Source of the DNA: Streptomyces sp. NBC_01296
GTDB lineage: Bacteria; Actinomycetota; Actinomycetes; Streptomycetales; Streptomycetaceae
Assembly: GCF_035984415.1 (NCBI RefSeq)
Contig: NZ_CP130720.1
Span: forward strand, 1,488,001-1,552,000
DNA: 64,000 nt
Direction: 5' to 3'
Below the pieces are notes generated by a model that saw only the letters and a program-made list of their open reading frames with translations, was not told the origin of the DNA and did not search any database. This document shows, piece by piece, positions 33,388 through 42,126 of the stretch (position 1 is the first letter of the stretch; each line of letters starts with the position of its first letter). Made by a program: the position numbers and the translations under genes.

Positions 33388-34230
33388 CTACCTCCCGAAC
33401 CCGGCGAAAGCCCGCTCGAACGCCTCCCGGGGCCCCGGATTGCGGTCCAGTACCCCGAACACCACCCGTTCGAAGACCCCCGCGAAGCGTCCCGCCAGCA
33501 GTGCCCGGAAGGCCTCCGCGACCTGCGCGGGGTCGTTCTGGAACACCCCGCACCCCCACGCCCCCAGCACCAGCCGCGGGTAGCCGTGCAGCGCCGCCGT
33601 CTCCAGGACGCGCTCCGCGCGCCGGGCCAGTGCTGCCGGGATCTCGGCGGCGCGCTCCGGTTCCTGGCGGCGGATGGTGCCCGCGTTCGGCGCCGGGGAG
33701 GTGAGGAAGCCCGCCCGGAAGGGGGTGTCCAGCAGTTCGCCCCGGTCGTCGCGGAAGACGGGCACCCCGGGCGAGTGAATCACCCGGTCGGTGTAGAAGG
33801 TGCTGCGGCCCGCGCGGTGGATCTCGTAGTACTCCGGGGCCTCCAGCAGGGTCTCGTACAGGGCCGAGGCGCGGCACAGCGCCTCCTCCTGGGCCTTGGC
33901 CCCGCGGACGTAGCCGCCCCCGGGATTGCGGGCCGAGGCGAAGTTCAGGACGGCAACCGCAGCCCCGTGGACCGGCGCCGGACCGTCGGCGGCGAGCCTA
34001 CGGGCTGCGACCGTGCTGCTCTCTCCCGTGACCTCGACGGCCGTTTCACGGCGCCCGGCGGGAAGGTTCTCGTCTGGAATGACCTGGTTTGGCCCATATA
34101 TCCTGGTTCCGGCCCTGGCTTCCGCCAGGGCGGTGGCGAGGGAGACCTGCCGCCCCGATCGCGTCCGGTATCCACCGGCCGCCACTATGGTCGCGTTCTC
34201 CCGCGCGATCTCGCGCAATCTGCTGCTCAC
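33388..34230 (-). CDS. TIGR02452 family PARG-like macrodomain protein
   Basis: 280 residues from the GTG at 34230 (family start SSRLREIARENATIVAAGGY). The poly(ADP-ribose) glycohydrolase-type catalytic loop is visible: FASARNPGGGYVRGAKAQEE (about 130-149), combining the GGG(X)n signature with the QEE catalytic glutamates, and LGAWGCGVFQNDP later. Bacterial PARG-like enzymes remove ADP-ribose. It is divergent from egtA with 130 bp between starts, and 20 bp from the TfoX-like gene on the same strand. An ATG at 34362 in frame would run through the intergenic region and was not chosen. Confidence 0.85.
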   Translation of the reverse strand: MSSRLREIARENATIVAAGGYRTRSGRQVSLATALAEARAGTRIYGPNQVIPDENLPAGRRETAVEVTGESSTVAARRLAADGPAPVHGAAVAVLNFASARNPGGGYVRGAKAQEEALCRASALYETLLEAPEYYEIHRAGRSTFYTDRVIHSPGVPVFRDDRGELLDTPFRAGFLTSPAPNAGTIRRQEPERAAEIPAALARRAERVLETAALHGYPRLVLGAWGCGVFQNDPAQVAEAFRALLAGRFAGVFERVVFGVLDRNPGPREAFERAFAGFGR

Positions 34231-34360
34231 GTAGCCATCATCGGCAGCGCGGTGCACCCGCGGCCAGAGATTTTTCCGCGCGGTGGCCCGTTCCCACCTT
34301 TCAGGCCGACAAGGACGGGTAGGCATGGTCAAGTCACAACACTGGACAGGAGACCCGTCC

Positions 34361-35689
34361 ATGCCTCAGGACTCACCTGCACCACCCACCCCCCAGACAC
34401 CGGGTGCCTCAGCTGCGCTGAGCGAGACCGCCGCCGAGGACCTGATCCACGGCATCTGTTTCAAGACCGGCCCGCCCCGCACCCTCGGTGCCGAGCTCGA
34501 ATGGCTCGTACTGGACGCGGAGCGGCCCGGTCGGATACTGCCGCCCGACCGGTTGACCGCCGCGCACGACGCGGCCCGCGCCCTGCCCCTGAATTCCCGG
34601 CTCAGCATCGAGCCCGGCGGCCAGCTCGAGCTCAGCTCGGCCCCCGCCCGCTCCCTCTCCGGCTGCCTGGACGGCCTGCAGGCCGATCTCACCGCCGTAC
34701 GGTCCGCCCTGAGGTCCCGGGGCCTGGTCCTGCACGGGACCGGCCGCGATCCGCGTCTGCCCCTTCGCCGGCTGCTGTCCAGCCCGCGCTACGACGCGAT
34801 GGAGATCCACTTCGACCGCACCGGCCCGGCCGGCCGCGCCATGATGTGCGCCTCCGCCTCCGTGCAGGTCTGCGTGGACGCGGGGTACGAGGAACCGGGC
34901 CCCCTCGGGTACGGCCGTCGCTGGCGGCTGGCCCATCTGCTGGGCGCCGTGTTCGTGGCGGCCTTCGCCAACTCCCCCGCGCACGAGGGTCCGTACGCCG
35001 GCTGGCGGTGCGCCCGCCAGGGGATCTGGAGCGACATCGACGCAAGGCGGGCGCTGGCCCCGCCGCCGGACGCCGAACCGCGTGCCGGGTGGACCCGGCA
35101 CGCGCTGGACACCGAGGTGATGTGCGTACGGTCGCCCGACGGCGGGCCCTGGGCGGCCCCCCGCGGGCTCACGTTCCGCGACTGGCTCCGGGCCGCAGAC
35201 AGCGGCGCCGGCACCCGGGGTCCGGACGGCCTACGGGCGCCCACCGCCGAGGACCTGGAATACCACCTGACCACGCTGTTCCCGCCGGTGCGCCCGCGCG
35301 GCCACCTGGAGTTCCGGATGATCGACGCCCAGCCCGGCGACGACGGCTGGCTGGTCCCGGTGGCGGTGGTGCACGCGCTGTTCGACGACCCGGAGGCCGC
35401 CGAGAGCGCGTACCGGGTGGCGAAGGCGCTGGCCGACACGCACGGGTCGCGGCCCGCGCCGCGCAACCCGCTGTGGCAGTCCGCCGCCCGGCACGGCCTG
35501 GCCGATCCGGAGCTGCGCACGGCCGCGGCCGCCTGTTTCCTGGCCGCCGCCGAGGCGCTGCCGCGGCTCGGCGCGAGCCGGCACGTCCAGGACGTGGTCG
35601 GCGCGTTCACGGAACGCTTCGTACTCCGCGGCCGCTGTCCGGCCGACGACGGATTCCTGCAGCTCACCGGGACGGGGGCCCGCTCATGA
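34361..35689 (+). CDS. egtA: Ergothioneine biosynthesis glutamate-cysteine ligase EgtA
   Basis: 442 residues from the ATG at 34361, with AGGAG 8 nt upstream; in-frame starts at 34283 and 34325 are possible. The GCS2-type fold is shown by GAELEWLVLD (about 45-54), IEPGGQLELSSAP (substrate/metal site, about 86-98), a central DAMEIHFDRTG and RGHLEFRMIDAQPG near 325. EgtA makes gamma-glutamylcysteine, the sulfur donor used by EgtB. It is the first gene of a tightly overlapping egtABCD operon (ATGA junction with egtB). Confidence 0.95.
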   Translation: MPQDSPAPPTPQTPGASAALSETAAEDLIHGICFKTGPPRTLGAELEWLVLDAERPGRILPPDRLTAAHDAARALPLNSRLSIEPGGQLELSSAPARSLSGCLDGLQADLTAVRSALRSRGLVLHGTGRDPRLPLRRLLSSPRYDAMEIHFDRTGPAGRAMMCASASVQVCVDAGYEEPGPLGYGRRWRLAHLLGAVFVAAFANSPAHEGPYAGWRCARQGIWSDIDARRALAPPPDAEPRAGWTRHALDTEVMCVRSPDGGPWAAPRGLTFRDWLRAADSGAGTRGPDGLRAPTAEDLEYHLTTLFPPVRPRGHLEFRMIDAQPGDDGWLVPVAVVHALFDDPEAAESAYRVAKALADTHGSRPAPRNPLWQSAARHGLADPELRTAAAACFLAAAEALPRLGASRHVQDVVGAFTERFVLRGRCPADDGFLQLTGTGARS

Positions 35690-37077
35690 CCGCATCACCT
35701 ACCGCCGATTCCGCGGACCGGACGCACATGGGCCGCACGCACACGGACCCGAGGCCCACGGACCGTTCGCCCACGGACCGTTCACCCGCGGCCCTGCGCG
35801 AGCGCGCCTTCGCGGCCCTCACCGCCGCCCGCGCCCGTACGGCGCTGCTCACCGACGCGGTGAGCGACCGGGACCTCACCGAACAGCACTCCCCGCTGAT
35901 GTCCCCGCTGGTGTGGGACCTGGCGCACATCGGGAACCAGGAGGAGCTCTGGCTGCTGCGCAACGTGGCCGGGCACGAATCCCTGCGCCCCGAGATCGAC
36001 CCGCTCTACGACGCCTTCCGGCATCCGCGCTCCGAGCGGCCGAAGCTGCCCCTGCTGGGGCCGGCGGAGGCCCGGCGCTACGCGGCCGAGGTGCGCGGCC
36101 GGGTCTTCGACCTGCTGGAGCGCACTGCGCTGGAGGGCTCCGCGCTGCTGGACGACGGTTTCGCCTTCGGGATGATCGCCCAGCACGAACAGCAGCACGA
36201 CGAGACCATGCTGATCACCCATCAGCTGCGCCGGGGCGGGCCGGTGCTCACCGCCCCGGATCCGGATCCGCCGCAGGGCGCGGCCCCGCCGGCGCCCGAA
36301 GTCCTGGTGCCGGGCGGCCCGTTCACGATGGGCACCTCGGCCGAGCCGTGGTCGCTGGACAACGAGCGGCCCGCGCACACCCGCGACACCGGGCCGTTCT
36401 GGATCGACACGGTGCCGGTGACCAACGCCGCGTACCAGGCGTTCATCGCCGACGGCGGCTACCGGGACGACCGCTGGTGGGCGGCCGAAGGCTGGGAGCA
36501 GATACGCCGGCACGGGATCGAGGCGCCGCTGTTCTGGCACCGGGAGGCCGGGCAGTGGCTGCGCCGCCGCTTCGGCGTGACCGAGCCGGTGCCCGCCGAC
36601 GAGCCCGTGCTGCACGTCAGCTGGTACGAGGCGGACGCGTACGCCCGCTGGGCGGGTCGGCGGCTGCCCACGGAGGCGGAGTGGGAGAAGGCCGCCCGGC
36701 ACGACCCGGCCACGGGCCGCTCCACCCGCTACCCCTGGGGCGACGAGGACCCGACCCCCGCGCACGCCAACCTGGGCCAGCGCCACCTGCGTCCGGCCCC
36801 GGCGGGCAGCTACCCGGCCGGGGCGTCCCCGCTCGGGGTGCGCCAGCTGATCGGCGACGTGTGGGAGTGGACCTCCTCCGACTTCCTGCCGTACCCGGGT
36901 TTCCGGGCCTTCCCGTACCGCGAGTACTCGGAGGTGTTCTTCGGCACGGAGCACAAGGTGCTGCGCGGCGGCTCGTTCGCCGTGGATCCGGTGGCCTGCC
37001 GGGGCACCTTCCGCAACTGGGACCTGCCGGTGCGCCGGCAGATCTTCTCCGGCTTCCGGACCGCGAGGGACGTCTGA
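35686..37077 (+). CDS. egtB: Ergothioneine iron-dependent sulfoxide synthase EgtB
   Basis: 463 residues; the ATG overlaps the egtA stop. The N-terminal DinB-like domain supplies the iron ligands: His in DLAHIGNQEE and the HEQQHDE motif (HX3HXE, about 165-175). The C-terminal formylglycine-enzyme-like (FGE) domain contains FTMGTSAEPWSLDNERP, LPTEAEWEKAAR, GDVWEWTSS and VLRGGSF. EgtB joins gamma-glutamylcysteine to trimethylhistidine with O2. A short degenerate repeat (RTHTDPRPTDRSPTDRSP) occupies the first 35 residues. The stop overlaps the egtC start (TGATG). Confidence 0.96.
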   Translation: MTASPTADSADRTHMGRTHTDPRPTDRSPTDRSPAALRERAFAALTAARARTALLTDAVSDRDLTEQHSPLMSPLVWDLAHIGNQEELWLLRNVAGHESLRPEIDPLYDAFRHPRSERPKLPLLGPAEARRYAAEVRGRVFDLLERTALEGSALLDDGFAFGMIAQHEQQHDETMLITHQLRRGGPVLTAPDPDPPQGAAPPAPEVLVPGGPFTMGTSAEPWSLDNERPAHTRDTGPFWIDTVPVTNAAYQAFIADGGYRDDRWWAAEGWEQIRRHGIEAPLFWHREAGQWLRRRFGVTEPVPADEPVLHVSWYEADAYARWAGRRLPTEAEWEKAARHDPATGRSTRYPWGDEDPTPAHANLGQRHLRPAPAGSYPAGASPLGVRQLIGDVWEWTSSDFLPYPGFRAFPYREYSEVFFGTEHKVLRGGSFAVDPVACRGTFRNWDLPVRRQIFSGFRTARDV

Positions 37078-37889
37078 TGTGCCGTCATATCGCGTTCCTG
37101 GGGCCGGAGGCGCCCTTGGCCCGGCTGCTGAGCGAGCCGGAGCACTCCCTCGTACGGCAGTCCTGGGAGCCGCGGCGCCAGCGCCACGGCACGGTCAACG
37201 CCGATGGCTTCGGCGTCGGCTGGTACGCGGAGGGCGACCCGGTCCCCGCCCGCTACCGGCGGGCCGGGCCGATCTGGGGCGACCTGAACTTCGCCGATCT
37301 GGCCCGGGTGGTTCGGACGCGGGCCGCGCTGGCCGCCGTACGGGACGCCACCGTGTTCGGGGCGGACGGGGAGGCCGCGGCGGCGCCGTTCGCGTCCGGG
37401 CCGTGGCTGTTCAGCCACAACGGCGCGGTGCGCGGCTGGCCGGAGGCGGCGACGCCGCTCGCGGCCGCCCTGCCGCCCGAGGAGCTGCTGTCCCTGGCGG
37501 CGGGCACGGACTCGGCGCTGATCTGGGCGCTGGTGCTGCACCGGCTGCACCGGGGGGACGACCTCGGCACGGCGCTCGCCGAGCCGGTGCGGGAGGTGGC
37601 GGCGGCCTCGCCCGACTCCCGGCTGAACCTGCTGATGACCGACGGCACCGGCATCGCCGCGACGGCCTGGGGCGATTCGCTCTGGTACCTGGCCGACACG
37701 GTGCATCCGGCCGAGACGGGGCATCCGGCCGACACGGCCCGTCCCGCCGACACGGCGGCGCAGCGCATCGTGGTGGCGTCCGAGCCGTACGACGACGACC
37801 CCCGCTGGTGCGAAGTGCCCGACCGGACCCTGCTGACCACCCATGGCACACGGGTCGTCCTGACCCCGCTGAAGGAGATCTCCCAGTGA
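37077..37889 (+). CDS. egtC: Ergothioneine class-II glutamine amidotransferase EgtC
   Basis: 270 residues starting MCRHIAFLGPE, so Cys2 becomes the N-terminal nucleophile. GTVNADGFGVGWYAE, FSHNGAVRGW and TDSALIWALVL are typical of class-II amidohydrolases. EgtC removes the gamma-glutamyl group from the EgtB product. A variable loop near residue 210-228 is encoded by an 18-bp tandem repeat (37695-37760). The TGA overlaps the GTG of egtD. Confidence 0.95.
   Translation: MCRHIAFLGPEAPLARLLSEPEHSLVRQSWEPRRQRHGTVNADGFGVGWYAEGDPVPARYRRAGPIWGDLNFADLARVVRTRAALAAVRDATVFGADGEAAAAPFASGPWLFSHNGAVRGWPEAATPLAAALPPEELLSLAAGTDSALIWALVLHRLHRGDDLGTALAEPVREVAAASPDSRLNLLMTDGTGIAATAWGDSLWYLADTVHPAETGHPADTARPADTAAQRIVVASEPYDDDPRWCEVPDRTLLTTHGTRVVLTPLKEISQ
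37695..37760 (+). repeat. 18-bp tandem repeat inside egtC
   Basis: Units GACACGGTGCATCCGGCC, GAGACGGGGCATCCGGCC, GACACGGCCCGTCCCGCC and a partial GACACGGCGGCG encode DTVHPA/ETGHPA/DTARPA/DTAA. The unit length keeps the frame, so copy number can vary harmlessly in this loop. Confidence 0.85.
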
Positions 37890-38920
37890 GCGATTTCCAG
37901 TTGACCCGCACCCTCGACGAGCACTCCGCCGAGACCGCTCTGCGCGCGGACGTCCTGCACGGGCTGACGGTGTCCCCGAAGGTGCTGCCGCCCAAGTGGT
38001 TCTACGACGCCCGGGGCAGTGAACTCTTCGAGGAGATAACGCGGCTGCCGGAGTACTATCCGACGCGCGCCGAGCGGGAGATCCTGCTGGCACGGGCCGG
38101 GGAGATCGCCGCGGCGAGCGGGGCGCGCACGCTGGTGGAGCTGGGCTCCGGCTCCTCGGAGAAGACGCGGCACCTGATCGAGGCGATGCCCGCGCTGGAC
38201 ACGTACATCCCGGTGGACGTGAGCGGGAGCGCCCTGGAGGGGGCGGCGCAGACGCTGCTGGCCGAGCACCCGGGGCTGCACGTGCACGCGCTGGTGGCCG
38301 ACTTCACGAAGCCGCTGCAACTGCCGCCGGCTCCCGGCCCGCGGCTGGTGGTGTTCCTCGGCGGCACGATCGGCAATCTGCTGCCGCCGGAGCGCGCCGC
38401 GTTCCTGGCCTCCGTACGGGCGATGCTGTCGCCCGGGGACGCCCTGCTGATGGGGACGGACCTGGTGAAGGACGAGGCCGTCCTGGTGGCCGCGTACGAC
38501 GACGCGCAGGGGGTGACGGCCGAGTTCAACAAGAACGTCCTGGCCGTCGTCAACCGGGAGTTGGGCGCGGATTTCCACACCGACGACTTCGCGCACGTCG
38601 CGGTGTGGAATCGGGAGCACGAGTGGATCGAGATGCGGCTGCGGGCCCGGTCGGAGCTGGTGGTGAAGGTCCGGGCGCTGGATCTGGTGGTGCCGTTCGC
38701 GGCGGGTGAGGAGATCCTGACGGAGGTCTCCGCGAAGTTCCGTCAGGAGGGCGTACGCAAGGAACTCGCCGAGGCGGGGCTGGAGTTGACGCAGTGGTGG
38801 ACGGACACCGAGGGCCGCTTCGCGCTGTCCCTGGCGGTGGCCGACGGGGAGGACGGCTGGGCCGGCACTCCTGCGAGCAGTGAGGAGGCGGGGACCGGGT
38901 CGCAGGCGAGCGCGGCCTGA
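37886..38920 (+). CDS. egtD: L-histidine N-alpha-methyltransferase EgtD
   Basis: 344 residues from the GTG at 37886 (GTGA overlap). EgtD features: PPKWFYDARGSELFEEITRLPEYYPTRAE region (about 34-62), SAM site LVELGSGSSEKTRHLI (about 84-99), VVFLGGTIGN (about 150-159) and FAHVAVWNREHEWIEMRLR. It trimethylates histidine to hercynine, the first committed step. EgtE (C-S lyase) is not in this window. About 20 variable residues end the protein, and the last 178 bp are antisense to the acyltransferase gene. Confidence 0.96.
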   Translation: MSDFQLTRTLDEHSAETALRADVLHGLTVSPKVLPPKWFYDARGSELFEEITRLPEYYPTRAEREILLARAGEIAAASGARTLVELGSGSSEKTRHLIEAMPALDTYIPVDVSGSALEGAAQTLLAEHPGLHVHALVADFTKPLQLPPAPGPRLVVFLGGTIGNLLPPERAAFLASVRAMLSPGDALLMGTDLVKDEAVLVAAYDDAQGVTAEFNKNVLAVVNRELGADFHTDDFAHVAVWNREHEWIEMRLRARSELVVKVRALDLVVPFAAGEEILTEVSAKFRQEGVRKELAEAGLELTQWWTDTEGRFALSLAVADGEDGWAGTPASSEEAGTGSQASAA

Positions 38921-39687
38921 GCCGCGGCCGCGAGGTCCCGCCGGTCCGCGTAGCGGCCCGGCGGGATCCGCGGCAGCAGCCGGACCTCGGCTTGCACCCC
39001 GCGGGCCCGGGCGATCCGCCACAGGGAGGCGGTCAGCGGATCGTCCCCGACGAAGGCGGGCGCCGCGGCGAGGCTCCCGTCCGGCAGCCGGTACGCGAGC
39101 TGGACGGGCTGTACGGGCACCCGGGCGTCCAGGGCGGACTGGAAGGCGGCCCGCCGGAAGGGGCCCTGGGCGCGTCCGCACCAGGTGCTGCCCTCCGGGA
39201 AGACGGTGACGCGGTCGCCGGCCAGCAGCGCGCGGGTGATGGTCTCGATGGTGTCGGGGAGGGCCCGGATCCGGTCCCGCTCGATGAACAGGGTTCCGCT
39301 CTGCCGGGAGAGCGGGCCGAGCACCGGCCAGTCGCGGATGTCGCTCTTGGCCAGCATCCGGCAGGGCAGGGCGGTGGCGACGAGCGGTATGTCCAGCCAG
39401 GAGATGTGGTTGGCGACGATCAGGCGGCCGCCGTCCGGGCCGGGACTTCCGTGCACGGTGACCCGTATGCCGAAGGCCCGGAGCAGGGCGGTCGCCCAGG
39501 CCCGCACCATCATGTGGCGGGGACGGGCGGGGAGCAGCCGGACCGGCGGGGCGCCCAGGATCCCGAGCAGGATCAGGGCGACGGCGGCGGTGAGCCGGAG
39601 CACCGCGCGGGCAGCGCCCGCTCTGTCCCCCTCGTGGCCGGCGCAGGCCTCGGGGGTACAGGGCGAGGTGGGCAGCCAGACGCTCAT
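38743..39687 (-). CDS. olsA: Lysophospholipid acyltransferase, OlsA-like
   Basis: 314 residues. A hydrophobic N-terminal segment (LRLTAAVALILLGILG, about 30-45) anchors a PlsC acyltransferase with the HX4D-like motif NHISWLDIPL (about 91-100), SDIRDWPVLGPLSRQSGTLFIERD, VFPEGSTWCG (about 163-172) and VPVQPVQLAYR. The gene overlaps its upstream neighbour, an OlsB-like acyltransferase, by ATGA, the arrangement for ornithine-lipid synthesis (lyso-ornithine lipid to ornithine lipid). The C-terminal 59 codons overlap egtD in antisense; the Ser-rich tail there looks non-conserved. Confidence 0.85.
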   Translation of the reverse strand: MSVWLPTSPCTPEACAGHEGDRAGAARAVLRLTAAVALILLGILGAPPVRLLPARPRHMMVRAWATALLRAFGIRVTVHGSPGPDGGRLIVANHISWLDIPLVATALPCRMLAKSDIRDWPVLGPLSRQSGTLFIERDRIRALPDTIETITRALLAGDRVTVFPEGSTWCGRAQGPFRRAAFQSALDARVPVQPVQLAYRLPDGSLAAAPAFVGDDPLTASLWRIARARGVQAEVRLLPRIPPGRYADRRDLAAAAQAALACDPVPASSLLAGVPAQPSSPSATARDSAKRPSVSVHHCVNSSPASASSLRTPS

Positions 39688-40553
39688 GCGGCCGGGGCGA
39701 GCGAGAGGAAGTGCTTGAGGTAGCGCGGGTTGGTGCGCCGCAGGGAAAGCAGGACGTAGAGGTCGGCGCAGCCGAACTCGGCGTCGAGGGCGGGCTCGCC
39801 GCAGACCCAGGCGCCCAGGCGCAGGTAGCCGCGGAGCAGCGGGGGCAGTTCCATGCGCGCCGGGAAGGTGATTCCCTCGGGGTTCCAGGGGAGGTGGGGG
39901 GTGACCCGGTACTCCTCGGGGGCGAGGTTGCGGGTGAGGACGCTCTCGCGGGTGGCGGCGGCCAGGACCCCGCCGTCGGCGAGCGGTATCGAGCAGCAGC
40001 CGGCGAGCCAGTTGTGGCCGGAGCTGTCCATGTAGCGGGCGAGGCCGGCCCAGATCAGGGCGATGACGGCGCCGTTGCGGTGGTCGGGGTGGACGCAGGA
40101 GCGGCCGACCTCGACGAGGTCGGGGCGGACCGGGGCGAGGGCGGAGAGGTCGAACTCGCTCTCGGAGTAGAGCCGGCCGGCGACGGCGGCGCGCTCGGGG
40201 GGCAGCAGCCGGTAGGTGCCGACGACCTGCTCGGTCTCCTCCTCGACGACGAGGAGGTGGTCGCAGTACGCGTCGAAGGCGTCGGAGTCCAGGCCGGGCT
40301 CGGGTCCGTCGAGGCGGGCGCCGAGCTCGCCGGCGAAGACCTGGTGGCGCAGCCGCTGGGCGGCGCGTACCTCGTCCTCGTTGCGGGCGAGGCGGACGGC
40401 GTAGTGGGGGGTGGCGGGGAGGGCGGCGGGTGCCGCGAGGGGTGCGGCCGCGGGGACGGCGGCGGGGGTGACGGCAGCGGGGACGGCCGCGGCGGTGACG
40501 ATGGGGCTCACGGTGGGGGGAAGGGTGGACGGGGACAGGGGGGCGATGGTCAT
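39684..40553 (-). CDS. olsB: GNAT-family acyltransferase, OlsB-like (ornithine N-acyltransferase)
   Basis: 289 residues from the ATG at 40553, with AGGAG 5 nt upstream. An Ala/Pro/Val-rich, probably disordered N-terminal 55 residues precede a PF13444/OlsB-type domain: RLARNEDEVRAAQRLRHQVF, SDAFDAYCDHLLVV, EVGRSCVHPDHRNGAVIALIW (about 145-165) and GCCSIPLADGG. OlsB attaches a 3-hydroxyacyl chain from ACP to ornithine. It is the first gene of a two-gene operon with olsA. Ornithine lipids replace phospholipids under phosphate or temperature stress. Confidence 0.82.
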   Translation of the reverse strand: MTIAPLSPSTLPPTVSPIVTAAAVPAAVTPAAVPAAAPLAAPAALPATPHYAVRLARNEDEVRAAQRLRHQVFAGELGARLDGPEPGLDSDAFDAYCDHLLVVEEETEQVVGTYRLLPPERAAVAGRLYSESEFDLSALAPVRPDLVEVGRSCVHPDHRNGAVIALIWAGLARYMDSSGHNWLAGCCSIPLADGGVLAAATRESVLTRNLAPEEYRVTPHLPWNPEGITFPARMELPPLLRGYLRLGAWVCGEPALDAEFGCADLYVLLSLRRTNPRYLKHFLSLAPAA

Positions 40554-40688
40554 GGCGGCTCCTGATCCGGGCACGGAAGCCAGGCCGGCAGGTGTGGTGG
40601 CCTGGCTCCTTTACTTCTTCCGTGACCGGCTGGATTCGACATGACCGCTCAGCGGCACTTGGATGTGCGAACGCTGAACTCGGCGGAC

Positions 40689-41951
40689 TCAGCGGTCGGC
40701 GTTGAGGACCTTGGTGATCGCGTCCGAGGCCGCCTTGGCGGCCTGCCGGGGGTCCTGGCCGGTGAGTACGGCCGTCATGTAGGGCTTGATCGGGTTCTCG
40801 GCCTCGACCTGGGCCCAGCGGGCGGACTTCGGGGTGGCCCGGCCCTGGGCGGCTCCGGGCGCCATGCTCGCGGCGCCCTCGTTGCCGTCGACCACGTGCG
40901 CGAGGGTGGTCTTGTTCGGTACGTAGCTCATCGTGCGGGCGAGCTCGGTCTGCCAGGTTTCGCTGACCAGGGCGGTGATCACGTCGACGGCTCGGGCCCG
41001 CTGCTTCGTCCGTTCGGGGATGATCAGGTCGGAGCCGCCGGTGAAGACGGCGCCGGGCTTGTCGGAGGTCTTGCCGGGGATCGGGAAGAAGCCGAGCCTG
41101 CCCTTGAGCGCGGGGTTGGCGGCCTCGATCGCGGCGGCCTGGCCGGGCGGGGCGATGATCTGGGCGACGTGGCCGCGGGCGAAGACCTCGGACTGCGGGG
41201 GCGTCTCCTCGTCGGCGTCCTCGGGGCCGTCGCCGAGGGCCTGCAGCTGCTTGTAGAACTCCATGCCGGCCAGGGCCTTCTCGTCGTCGAGGGTGCCGGT
41301 CCACTGTCCGCTCGTCTCGACGGCGAGGTCGCCGCCCTCGTCCCAGATGAACCCGGAGAGGACGTACCAGTTCTGCCCGGCCAGGTAGATGCCCTGCTGG
41401 TCGCCCTTGTCGAGCTTCTGGGTGGCCTGGATCCAGTCCTGCCGGTTCTTGGGCGGGGTCTTGATCCCGGCGCTCGCGAAGAGGTCCTTGTTGTAGATCA
41501 CCACCCGGTTGGCGGCGTACCAGGGGATTCCGTACTGGGCCCCGTTGATGCTTCCGGGGTCGGAGAGACCCTTGAGCCAGTCCTTGTTGCCCCACTCGCG
41601 CAGGCCCTCGAGGGTGAGTTCGGACAGGCCGCCCGCCTCGATGTACTGGGCGACCTGTGTGTTGCCGACCTCGATGACGTCGGCGCTCTCGCTGCTCTTG
41701 CCGGCGAGCACGGCATTGACCTTCTCGCCGATGCCCGTCCACTCCTGGATCTTGACGTCGAGGTCGACGCCGGCGTGCTCCCTTTCGAAGGAGGCGGTGA
41801 ACTTCGCGATGAAGTCCTCCGACGCGCTGCCCTTCATCAGCCAGAGCGTCACCTTCTGCGTCCCTTCGGCCGATCCTGCCAGCCGGCTGCAGCCGGTGAG
41901 GGCGGTCGCGGCGGCGAGGGCGGTGCACACGGCGAGGAGGCGCATCTTCAC
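40689..41951 (-). CDS. ABC-transporter sugar-binding lipoprotein (orphan, possibly chitobiose-type)
   Basis: 420 residues starting MKMRLLAVCTALAAATALTGC, a lipoprotein signal peptide with lipobox LTGC (Cys about 21). The mature part is a family-1 extracellular solute-binding protein: VTLWLMKGSASEDFI, VIEVGNTQVAQYIEAGGL, GIPWYAANRVVIYNKDLF and GGSDLIIPERTK. Permease and ATPase genes are not adjacent, so it must borrow a transporter. A DasR-like site lies 52-67 bp upstream of the start, suggesting control by N-acetylglucosamine and a chito-oligosaccharide ligand, as for DasA. Confidence 0.9.
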   Translation of the reverse strand: MKMRLLAVCTALAAATALTGCSRLAGSAEGTQKVTLWLMKGSASEDFIAKFTASFEREHAGVDLDVKIQEWTGIGEKVNAVLAGKSSESADVIEVGNTQVAQYIEAGGLSELTLEGLREWGNKDWLKGLSDPGSINGAQYGIPWYAANRVVIYNKDLFASAGIKTPPKNRQDWIQATQKLDKGDQQGIYLAGQNWYVLSGFIWDEGGDLAVETSGQWTGTLDDEKALAGMEFYKQLQALGDGPEDADEETPPQSEVFARGHVAQIIAPPGQAAAIEAANPALKGRLGFFPIPGKTSDKPGAVFTGGSDLIIPERTKQRARAVDVITALVSETWQTELARTMSYVPNKTTLAHVVDGNEGAASMAPGAAQGRATPKSARWAQVEAENPIKPYMTAVLTGQDPRQAAKAASDAITKVLNADR

Positions 41952-42002
41952 GAGGGGTCACCTTCTGGGGATCGATCTCAGACGGATCTCAGATGGCTCG
42001 AA

Positions 42003-42018
42003 ATTGGCATAGACCAAT
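42003..42018. promoter_or_regulatory. DasR-responsive-element-like site
   Basis: ATTGGCATAGACCAAT matches the known dre consensus ACTGGTCTAGACCACT at 12 of 16 positions and has perfect ATTGG/CCAAT arms. It is upstream of the sugar-binding lipoprotein gene on the minus strand. Confidence 0.6.
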
Positions 42019-42126
42019 GGGCGGGTCAAGGGCCTTTCGCTCGGGACTGTTCACACAAAGTTCGCGGAGACGGACTTACTGGGGCACCGTGGAACGAGGC
42101 ACAAGCACCCACCGTCGGGAGAACCC

